Notes under the pieces: generated by a model
Told to the model about the DNA's origin: nothing
Seen by the model: only the letters and a program-made list of their open reading frames with translations
Database searches by the model: none
Part shown: positions 1 to 4,228 of the stretch, one piece after another
Layout: each line of letters opens with the position of its first letter
How positions within the stretch are numbered: the stretch's first letter is position 1
Position numbers and translations under genes: made by a program
Assembly (NCBI GenBank): GCA_964405835.1
Contig: CAYOPN010000076.1
Location: forward strand, 1 to 7,784
Reading direction: 5' to 3'
Length of the DNA: 7,784 nucleotides
Source of the DNA: JAJVIP01 sp964405835
GTDB taxonomy: Bacteria; Elusimicrobiota; Elusimicrobia; F11

Positions 1-186
1 TTCCAGGTTTGGAATGACCACCTCCGGCGGCTTGGCGGAGACCATTGAAACGCACAAGAAGAAAATGGAAACCGCCAGAAAAAGGCTTCCCCCACCCTGC
101 CCCTCCCCCTTACGGGTGAGGGAACAAATCTTTTTCCCCTCCCCGCGAGGGGAGGGGGCAGGGGTGGGGTGGTTTTTATCGTTCAC
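1..186 (-). CDS. 5' end of an exported protein, possibly the partner M16-family subunit (partial, runs off the window)
   Basis: An open frame begins with GTG at 186-184 and stays open to base 1 (62 codons). The start overlaps the TGA of the upstream M16 gene as GTGA, the junction type also used by sixA here. A Shine-Dalgarno GAGG at 195-198 lies 8 nt before the GTG. The product starts MNDKN, passes through a Pro/Gly/Arg-rich stretch encoded by a palindromic repeat (about residues 6-33, including PAPSPRGEG), then has a hydrophobic core from residue 34 (SLFLAVSIFFLCVSMVSA) and a signal-peptidase-like VSA site near residue 51, followed by KPPEVVIPNLE. Bacterial M16B genes often occur as catalytic/non-catalytic pairs, and a short linker before the first M16 strand would look like this. 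The M16 identity is therefore inferred from context; too little is visible for homology. A start at ATG 45 is possible but would discard the signal peptide. Confidence 0.6.
   Translation of the reverse strand, partial: MNDKNHPTPAPSPRGEGKKICSLTRKGEGQGGGSLFLAVSIFFLCVSMVSAKPPEVVIPNLE
89..169. repeat. GC-rich palindromic repeat, apparently inserted in frame
   Basis: The left arm (89-109, C-rich) and right arm (149-169, G-rich) are imperfect inverted copies: CCCCACCC-TGCCCC-TCCCC pairs with the right arm apart from two single-base bulges. Inside is a perfect hairpin: CCCCTCCCC at 136-144, loop GCGA, GGGGAGGGG at 149-157. Dispersed palindromes of this composition, with conceptual translations like PSPRGEG, are common in intergenic regions of many bacteria. 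Here the element lies just after the M16 stop, but the minus-strand frame starting at 186 reads through it without a stop. On the minus strand the large stem is followed by AAGCC and TTTTT (79-83 as AAAAA... on plus), so a weak terminator role cannot be excluded. Confidence 0.8.
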
Positions 187-1625
187 TTCGGTTTCCTCAC
201 AACGGTGGCGACCGTGCGGTTGGATTCGGTGAGGTATTGGGTGGCGACGCGTTTCACGTCTTCGGCCGTCACTTTGCGGATCCCTTGGATCAAATTGATG
301 AGAAATTCCCAATCGCCCGCGACCGCCTCATGATAGGCCAGCTGCGAGGCCAGTCCGTCGTTCGAGGCGAGACCGCGGATCACATTCGATTCCAGATTGT
401 TTTTTACTTTCTCCAGCTCTTCCGCGGTGGGGCCGTCTTTTTTAATTTTTTCAACTTCGTCCCACAGCGCCTCTTCCAAATCTTTGGCGTCATGCGGAGA
501 ACGCGGCGCGCCGCCCATCACGAACAAATTCGGCGCGCGTTCGCCTGGGAATGACGGCGACGCCCAGGCCGAGACGCCCACGCGCTTCTTTTCGACGACA
601 TTGCGGTTAAATCGGGAGGTGCGGCCGAGCGTCAAAATATCGGAGAGCACGTTGAATGCCGGTTCGTCCGCGCTGCGCATATCGGGCCTATGAAAACCCA
701 TGACCAGTGTCGGTTCCGCATCGAACTCAACCAGCACGCGGCGCTCCCCTTGCTGAACAGGTTCGACCGAAATCCGCGCCGACTCCTGCTGGGGCACCGA
801 CGGGATCGGCTCAAAATGTTTGCGGCAAAGCGCTTCCACTTCAGAGGCCTTAACGCCACCCACAATGCCGACGACCAAACGGCTCACATCGTAATGCTGA
901 CGGAAAAATGCCGTGGCGTCGGCGCGCGTAACGCGCGAAATGTCGCTTTCCCATCCAACAATGGGACGGCCGTACGGGTGCGCCACGAAGGCCGCGGCCA
1001 TAAACGCCTCCCACAATCTTCCTTGCGGCGATGTGTCGATGCGCATGCGGCGTTCTTCCAGCACCACCGAACGCTCCTTGTAGAACTCGCGCAGGACCGG
1101 ATTGCGGATGCGGTCTTCCTCCATTGCGAACCAGAGTTTCAAATAATTTTTCGGAAGCGAGACCGAATAATTCGTGTAATCGTAACCCGTTGACGCGTTA
1201 AGCCCCTGGCCGCCGGCTTGTTCGTAGATGCGCCAATACTCTTCGGGCTCAAGCAGCGCTTCGTGTTTCTTGTTCAACTCTTCGATCTTCAGCGTATCGC
1301 CCTTGGCTTCGGCCTTATCGATGGCGTCCAGGATTATTTTTTCTTTCTCGTAATCTTTCGTCCCGATGGTCTTCGTGCCTTTAAAAAGCATGTGCTCAAA
1401 CATATGCGCGAGGCCGGTTTTCCCCGATTCATCGTCCATGCCGCCCGTGCGGATATACATATTGAAAGCGACCGTTTGAGACGTGGGCCGCTCTACCACC
1501 AGGATGCGCATGCCATTTTTCAACGTGATTTTTTTGACACGCTTCGAAAAATCCGCGATCGGGTCGGAGGCCCACGCGCCAGCCGCGAAAAAAATTAAGA
1601 GGAATAAAGAACGTGCAAATTTCAT
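183..1625 (-). CDS. M16 family zinc metalloprotease, exported
   Basis: This 480-residue protein belongs to the M16 (pitrilysin/insulinase-like, M16B) family, which degrades peptides and small proteins inside a clamshell chamber, probably in the periplasm here. Residues 1-19 form a signal peptide (basic MKFAR, hydrophobic LFLLIFF, cleavage likely after AWA). The inverted zinc motif HxxEH is intact as H74-M-F-E77-H78 in GLAHMFEHMLFKGT. The third ligand is probably E191 in ERSVVLEERR. The spacing from H78 to E191 is 112 residues, longer than the roughly 76 of mitochondrial MPP. The extra is a charged helical segment (about residues 88-135) followed by AGGQGLNASTGYDYTNY, as in many bacterial members. 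The second M16 domain spans roughly residues 215-400. The start overlaps the SseB-family stop as ATGA, so translation is probably coupled. All catalytic residues are present, so it should be the active subunit of any pair. Confidence 0.93.
   Translation of the reverse strand: MKFARSLFLLIFFAAGAWASDPIADFSKRVKKITLKNGMRILVVERPTSQTVAFNMYIRTGGMDDESGKTGLAHMFEHMLFKGTKTIGTKDYEKEKIILDAIDKAEAKGDTLKIEELNKKHEALLEPEEYWRIYEQAGGQGLNASTGYDYTNYSVSLPKNYLKLWFAMEEDRIRNPVLREFYKERSVVLEERRMRIDTSPQGRLWEAFMAAAFVAHPYGRPIVGWESDISRVTRADATAFFRQHYDVSRLVVGIVGGVKASEVEALCRKHFEPIPSVPQQESARISVEPVQQGERRVLVEFDAEPTLVMGFHRPDMRSADEPAFNVLSDILTLGRTSRFNRNVVEKKRVGVSAWASPSFPGERAPNLFVMGGAPRSPHDAKDLEEALWDEVEKIKKDGPTAEELEKVKNNLESNVIRGLASNDGLASQLAYHEAVAGDWEFLINLIQGIRKVTAEDVKRVATQYLTESNRTVATVVRKPK
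195..198 (-). promoter_or_regulatory. Ribosome binding site supporting the GTG start at 186
   Basis: GAGG on the minus strand lies inside the last codons of the M16 gene, with an 8-nt spacer (AAACCGAA) to GTG. This, with the GTGA overlap, is the main reason to place the next gene's start at 186 rather than at ATG 45. Confidence 0.6.
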
Positions 1626-2389
1626 TTCTTGTAGAAGGGCGTCCCGAATTTTTCGAACGCGTCTTTCATGGAACGGCTCAGGAGCGTGATGTCCATGGTT
1701 TTCCCTTTTTCGAGTACGCCTTCGGCGGCTTTGGCAATAAGTTCGGCGGTCTTCCGGAACGATTCGCGGGACTCGTCCACCAACCGCAACCCCAATAACA
1801 AGCGGGAACCGGCGTCATCGGCAATCTGGATGAAGGTGGCTTCCAAAACTTCCGGGTGCGAGCGAAACATTTCAAGGAACCGCGTTTCCAGCTTGCTTGA
1901 ATCATCGGTGGGCTTTCCCACGTGGACCGCCGTGTCTTTCGGAATATGGCGGATTTCCTCGGCCGGCTGGTCGGGGACCTTGCCCTCGGCCAGAGAGGCG
2001 ACCAAATCCGGATGCAGATTCAACGTGATGCCGTCCGGTCCGATCAAAACAATCTCGTGTTTGCTGCCGGTGAGCCGTTTCAGCAGGTCCTTGGCGGGCA
2101 TCGTCAAATACTTCAGGTCTTTTTCAATGTACTCGACCATGGTTTGGGAGGATGTAAAAAGCCAAACGACATTTTTTCCATCGGGATCGACACCCAGCAG
2201 CATCGGGATCTGGCGGTCGTCATCGCTGACGATTTTCTCCGCCAGCGGCACGACCAGGTGCGCATTCACGAACGCGTCCCAGAACAAGCCTGGGTTCACG
2301 GTCTGTTCCTGAAACGCTTTTTTCATGAGGCCTTCGAGGGCCTCAGCGGGAATCAAAGGGTTTTCCAATCTTCTATCTTCCTCCACCAT
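1622..2389 (-). CDS. SseB-family protein
   Basis: This 255-residue cytoplasmic protein has no signal peptide or membrane segment and resembles the SseB family (enhanced serine sensitivity in E. coli; molecular role not established). The N-terminal SseB domain covers about residues 8-130: LENPLIPAEALEGLMKKA, then FWDAFVNAHLVVPL, a strand with IPMLLGVDPDGKNVVWLFTS, and IVLIGPDGITLNLHPDLV. The C-terminal SseB-type domain runs from about residue 150 (DTAVHVGKP, then LETRFLEMFRSHPEVLEATF, then SRLLLGLRLVDE). The stop overlaps the M16 start as ATGA. The 5' end overlaps sixA by 37 bp if ATG 2389 is used. A TTG at 2368, with GGAGGA at 2379-2384 and a 10-nt spacer, has the better ribosome binding site, would cut the overlap to 16 bp and still retains the whole domain. 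The family call is by recognised pattern, not alignment. Confidence 0.8.
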   Translation of the reverse strand: MVEEDRRLENPLIPAEALEGLMKKAFQEQTVNPGLFWDAFVNAHLVVPLAEKIVSDDDRQIPMLLGVDPDGKNVVWLFTSSQTMVEYIEKDLKYLTMPAKDLLKRLTGSKHEIVLIGPDGITLNLHPDLVASLAEGKVPDQPAEEIRHIPKDTAVHVGKPTDDSSKLETRFLEMFRSHPEVLEATFIQIADDAGSRLLLGLRLVDESRESFRKTAELIAKAAEGVLEKGKTMDITLLSRSMKDAFEKFGTPFYKK

Positions 2390-2847
2390 AAAAGTTTTCC
2401 GCCGCCGACCGGCTGCGTCATGTCTTCATAATCGAACGCGACGATGTCCGCGGGCTGGAGCCCTTCGTCCATGATGCGTGGTTCGTTGGCGATGCGCGTG
2501 CCGTAGATCGCAATCTCGGGCATGTGGCCTACTATCAATACAGGGGATTTGGCGGCAAGTTCGAGCGCGAGCTTATGCAGCGCACTGTGGTGGGCACCGG
2601 AACCGATTTCGTTGCGAACAACGGGGTCGGGAAGTCCGAGGACTTTGGAAACAAGGCGGGCGGTCTCAACGGCGCGGAGATAGGGGCTGGTGACGATCAA
2701 AGCAACGGAAAAGCCGGTGCGTTTCATTTCCTTAAGGCCGGCTTCCAGTTTGGCGACCCCCATTTTGGTGAGAGGCCGTTCGGCATCGGACTTTCCCCAC
2801 CCCCCCGCCGGCACCGCCTCCGCATGACGCATCAAATAAATTTTCAC
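2353..2847 (-). CDS. sixA: SixA-type phosphohistidine phosphatase (histidine phosphatase superfamily)
   Basis: At 164 residues this matches the size of E. coli SixA (about 161), a minimal branch-1 histidine phosphatase that removes phosphate from phosphohistidine domains. The catalytic motif is at the N-terminus, MKIYLMRHAEA, with R7 and nucleophile H8. It is followed by SDAERPLTKMG (residues 20-30), TSPYLRAVETA (R58 in the phosphate pocket) and VGHMPE with the second catalytic H108. The start is GTG 2847, overlapping the DUF2283 stop as GTGA. The 3' end overlaps the SseB-family gene. No histidine kinase or phosphorelay domain is visible in the window, so its substrate is unknown. The superfamily assignment is very secure; the SixA subgroup is likely from length and motif spacing. 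Confidence 0.9.
   Translation of the reverse strand: MKIYLMRHAEAVPAGGWGKSDAERPLTKMGVAKLEAGLKEMKRTGFSVALIVTSPYLRAVETARLVSKVLGLPDPVVRNEIGSGAHHSALHKLALELAAKSPVLIVGHMPEIAIYGTRIANEPRIMDEGLQPADIVAFDYEDMTQPVGGGKLLWWRKIEDWKTL
2379..2384 (-). promoter_or_regulatory. Shine-Dalgarno favouring a TTG start for the SseB-family gene
   Basis: GGAGGA on the minus strand lies 10 nt before TTG 2368-2366. No comparable site precedes ATG 2389 (upstream bases are GGCGGCGGAAAACTTTT). The site argues for a slightly shorter product beginning at the LENPL segment. Confidence 0.4.
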
Positions 2848-3068
2848 GCCTTCTTTTTTGTCTCCGACGGTAAATTGGTAATGACTTTTGCCAACTCTTT
2901 CAGAGGCATCCGCTGGCTCGCGTCCAAAATCTCGATACCAAAAACCTTTCCCGAGGCATCGTAGTCCACGAGAACCCCTTCACGCAGAACCACCGTTTTC
3001 TTGGTCTTTTTTGAAGGCTGAAGCTTTATATAGAGCGCGTCGGCTTCTTTATCAAAAGTAATGTTCAT
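2844..3068 (-). CDS. DUF2283 domain-containing small protein
   Basis: A 74-residue protein beginning MNITFDKEADALYIKLQPS, then VVLREGVLVDYDASGKVFGIEILDAS. This is the characteristic pattern of DUF2283: a short beta-rich protein with DxEADALYI at the front and a V-DYD-G-V-GIEIL-AS core. ATG 3068 is chosen over an in-frame TTG at 3089 because it gives the standard family start, has GGAGG 10 nt upstream (3079-3083) and overlaps the DUF4258 stop as ATGA. The stop overlaps sixA as GTGA. DUF2283 genes frequently lie directly after DUF4258 genes, and the pair is a plausible toxin-antitoxin-like module. The biochemical function of the family is not known to me. Confidence 0.88.
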   Translation of the reverse strand: MNITFDKEADALYIKLQPSKKTKKTVVLREGVLVDYDASGKVFGIEILDASQRMPLKELAKVITNLPSETKKKA

Positions 3069-3304
3069 GGCTTTGAGCCCTCCACCCAATATCCCGTAAT
3101 GATCACAATACGCCCCTTAACTTGTTTGAAAATAATTTCGGCAATTTTCTTGCCGAAACGTTTTCTGGCAATCTGGCGGCCGGCAAAACTCGACCGAACA
3201 CCCATCGGAATCCGCACCGTCGCTTCAACGTGACGGATGGACAATCCCCGCTCGAGCATTCGTTGTTTGGCGTGTTTCGTATATATGAAATGCAAGTAAT
3301 TCAT
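3065..3304 (-). CDS. DUF4258 domain-containing small basic protein
   Basis: A 79-residue basic protein. The front half carries the DUF4258 signature FIYTKHAKQRMLERGLS (H11, R15, M16, E18, R19), followed by HVEATVRIP, then GRQIARKRFGKKIAEIIFK and a closing strand GRIVIITGYW. DUF4258 proteins are small, often sit in toxin-antitoxin-like pairs, and have the size and alpha/beta order of RelE-like or BrnT-like toxins; a nuclease role is inference only. The gene overlaps DUF2283 as ATGA. It has no good Shine-Dalgarno. Instead a perfect 15-bp palindrome (3305-3319) directly abuts the ATG. The second antitoxin-like gene ends 63 bp upstream, so DUF4258 occupies the slot where a toxin partner would be expected. 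Confidence 0.85.
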   Translation of the reverse strand: MNYLHFIYTKHAKQRMLERGLSIRHVEATVRIPMGVRSSFAGRQIARKRFGKKIAEIIFKQVKGRIVIITGYWVEGSKP

Positions 3305-3319
3305 TCGATCAATGATCGA
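3305..3319. promoter_or_regulatory. Perfect 15-bp palindrome at the DUF4258 start codon, candidate operator
   Basis: TCGATCA-A-TGATCGA is a perfect 7-bp inverted repeat around a single central base, directly adjacent to the ATG at 3304. Its position fits a binding site for an autoregulatory dimer or a small hairpin that hides the translation start. The binding protein, if any, is unknown. Confidence 0.4.
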
Positions 3320-3341
3320 GGGGTGCGCTATTTCAGCATTT

Positions 3342-3353
3342 AACGCGCGCGTT
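3342..3353. promoter_or_regulatory. 12-bp palindrome AACGCGCGCGTT in the intergenic gap
   Basis: A perfect self-complementary 12-mer lies in the 63-bp gap between the second antitoxin-like gene and DUF4258, 22 bp from the 15-bp palindrome. It could be part of an operator, but alternating CG runs are easily palindromic by chance. No clear -10/-35 pair was found in this gap. Confidence 0.25.
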
Positions 3354-3367
3354 GTCGTCGGACTACA

Positions 3368-3577
3368 CTACGCGGCTTTTTTCTGAGGGGATTCCTTTAA
3401 ACGGTGGGCACGCTGAGCAAGATATTCCTCCAAGGTAATACCTTTGCCTTCTTTGGCTTCCCTTTTAATTGTTGTCACAATTTCTCGCCAGTTTGGAAGC
3501 GACATAAACTCCGCCATGGCCAATTGAGCGGGGGTCAATGGTTTTTTCTGTGATTTCATTTTCTGCCTCTTGCGCAT
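3368..3577 (-). CDS. Second small antitoxin-like protein, no ParE partner
   Basis: A 69-residue charged protein paralogous to the antitoxin at 3977-4165. The two share the first residues (MRKRQ-M) and the C-terminal pattern REAKEGKGITLEEYLAQR versus RKESKAGKGISLEQYLKKR, while the middle has diverged. The shared tail resembles toxin-wrapping C-termini of small type II antitoxins. Its promoter block is a copy of that before the TA pair. The start may be ATG 3577 (GGAG with a 5-nt spacer) or the internal ATG 3559 (GAGG with a 6-nt spacer). The next gene downstream is DUF4258, not a ParE homologue. It could therefore be an orphan antidote, the antitoxin of DUF4258, or a decaying duplicate. The frame is intact. 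Confidence 0.65.
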   Translation of the reverse strand: MRKRQKMKSQKKPLTPAQLAMAEFMSLPNWREIVTTIKREAKEGKGITLEEYLAQRAHRLKESPQKKAA

Positions 3578-3586
3578 CTGTTCTCC
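3557..3586 (-). repeat. Duplicated ribosome binding site and first codons, copy 1
   Basis: These 30 bp match 4145-4174 at 27 positions. They contain GGAG, the ATG, and the next codons down to the internal ATG. After this the coding sequences of the two antitoxins diverge. Confidence 0.85.
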
Positions 3587-3657
3587 GTCCCGTTCGATGA
3601 TTTAAATAAAATTGTCGGGACGGCACCGACATTATTCGAAATAGTTGAACGGTGCCG
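3585..3657. repeat. Double-hairpin element between promoter and ribosome binding site of the second antitoxin
   Basis: There are two perfect 8-bp stems. Hairpin A is CCGTCCCG (3585-3592) with CGGGACGG (3616-3623). Hairpin B is CGGCACCG (3621-3628) with CGGTGCCG (3650-3657). They share the three bases 3621-3623. Read in reverse complement, A resembles B from end to end: both run stem-ACA, an AT-rich loop with a central palindrome (ATTTAAAT or ATTCGAAAT), then GAA-stem. They thus form an inverted pair of related units, as in BIME-like mosaics. Stem differences are compensated on the other arm. The sister promoter region (4174-4176) lacks the element entirely. The minus-strand GGAG (3583-3586) partly lies in stem A. 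Confidence 0.8.
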
Positions 3658-3710
3658 GAGGGGTGGAACGTTTATGCGCGGCGATTATATACGAGCTTAA
3701 GCCTGTTTGG
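3658..3710 (-). repeat. Duplicated promoter block, copy 1
   Basis: It matches 4176-4228 without gaps at 48 of 53 positions; the first 32 bp, up to and including ATTATA, are identical. It lies just past the end of the toxin gene (stop at 3719-3721) and supplies the upstream region of the second antitoxin. Confidence 0.9.
3684..3689 (-). promoter_or_regulatory. Candidate -10 box for the second antitoxin-like gene
   Basis: The minus strand reads TATAAT exactly, in a block conserved between both antitoxin genes. No conserved TTGACA-like -35 is found at 16-18 bp, so promoter strength is uncertain. A transcript starting here would carry both hairpins at 3585-3657 in its leader. Confidence 0.5.
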
Positions 3711-3718
3711 TCGACACA

Positions 3719-3973
3719 TCACATTAACCAAGGAGAATTGCGTCTCCCATGCCGGATAAACGCAATTTCCACGGCGTCCTCGCTAATCCGATAAATTACC
3801 TTCATAATTCCGACAGTTAGCTGCCTGTAATCCTTGTAAGGGTTATCGAATGTTGGCCCCAAATACGGAAAGATTGCGAGCAACTGAATTCTCGCAATGA
3901 TTGTCGACAGGAGAGGGTCGTACAACTGATCCAGATCTGCCTCCGCCTGAGGCAAGATTATGACCCGATGCAT
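3719..3973 (-). CDS. ParE/RelE-family toxin
   Basis: An 84-residue protein with the compact RelE/ParE layout. It starts with strand HRVIILPQAEADLDQLYD and two helices (LLSTIIARIQLLAIFP), then the DYRQLTVG and MKVIYRI strands, and closes with VEIAFIRHGRRN. Conserved positions include R50, Y61-R62 and the terminal H75-G-R77-R78, typical of ParE-like proteins. RelE members cleave mRNA on the ribosome and ParE members inhibit gyrase; the sequence alone does not say which applies. The start ATG is 3 bp after the antitoxin stop (TGA CGT ATG) and lacks its own good Shine-Dalgarno, as expected for coupled, lower translation of a toxin. The length is slightly short but normal for the family. Confidence 0.87.
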   Translation of the reverse strand: MHRVIILPQAEADLDQLYDPLLSTIIARIQLLAIFPYLGPTFDNPYKDYRQLTVGIMKVIYRISEDAVEIAFIRHGRRNSPWLM

Positions 3974-3976
3974 ACG

Positions 3977-4165
3977 TCAGGCGGCTTTTCGTAGGAAGGA
4001 GTTCTTTCGCTTTTTTAGATATTGCTCTAAAGAAATACCTTTGCCGGCTTTAGATTCCTTTCTTGCACGAGCAAATCTCGCCTTGGAGTCCGGGTAAGAC
4101 ATTTCAACTTCAGTGATAAGACGGCTGATTTGTTTCTTCGTTAACATTTGCTGCCTCTTTCGCAT
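3977..4165 (-). CDS. Small antitoxin of the ParE/RelE-like toxin
   Basis: A 62-residue charged protein directly upstream of the toxin, in the usual antitoxin-first order. Residues 8-25 may form a short N-terminal helical domain. The C-terminal stretch ARKESKAGKGISLEQYLKKR is the kind of helical segment that wraps around RelE/ParE toxins. ATG 4165 has GGAG with a 5-nt spacer; ATG 4147 (M7) has GAGG with a 6-nt spacer and is also possible. I do not recognise a ribbon-helix-helix or Phd signature, so whether it binds its own promoter is unclear. The role is inferred mainly from position, size and the paralogue at 3368-3577. Confidence 0.72.
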   Translation of the reverse strand: MRKRQQMLTKKQISRLITEVEMSYPDSKARFARARKESKAGKGISLEQYLKKRKNSFLRKAA

Positions 4166-4174
4166 GTGTTCTCC
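4145..4174 (-). repeat. Duplicated ribosome binding site and first codons, copy 2
   Basis: This is the sister of 3557-3586 (27 of 30 identical). Here it directly joins the promoter block at 4176, with no hairpin element in between. Confidence 0.85.
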
Positions 4175-4175
4175 A

Positions 4176-4228
4176 GAGGGGTGGAACGTTTATGCGCGGC
4201 GATTATACTCGAGCTTACGCTTGTTGGG
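4176..4228 (-). repeat. Duplicated promoter block, copy 2
   Basis: Sister of 3658-3710, offset exactly 518 bp. The match runs past the stop of the giant gene (4215-4217) into its last codons (QQA), so the duplicated unit includes the gene boundary. Confidence 0.9.
4202..4207 (-). promoter_or_regulatory. Candidate -10 box for the toxin-antitoxin operon
   Basis: TATAAT on the minus strand lies 8 bp after the stop codon of the giant gene, so any -35 would fall inside that gene's final codons. No good -35 is visible. Conservation in the second copy supports a function. Confidence 0.5.

Noticed and set aside
79..169. Rho-independent terminator for the M16 operon
   Set aside because: A large stem followed by a short T-run exists on the minus strand, but the coding frame from GTG 186 continues through it into a signal peptide, so a terminator here is unlikely.
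14..232. Plus-strand 72-codon frame across the palindromic repeat
   Set aside because: It reads the palindrome and the end of the M16 gene antisense; composition is low-complexity Pro/Gly/Arg, and no ribosome binding site or family resemblance was seen.
3069..3089. TTG start for DUF2283 at 3089
   Set aside because: It adds seven atypical residues, overlaps DUF4258 further, and ignores the GGAGG and ATGA junction that support ATG 3068.
3658..4228. Insertion sequence or composite transposon bounded by the 53-bp direct repeats
   Set aside because: No transposase is present between the copies, and the repeats act as upstream regions of paralogous genes; tandem duplication explains them better.
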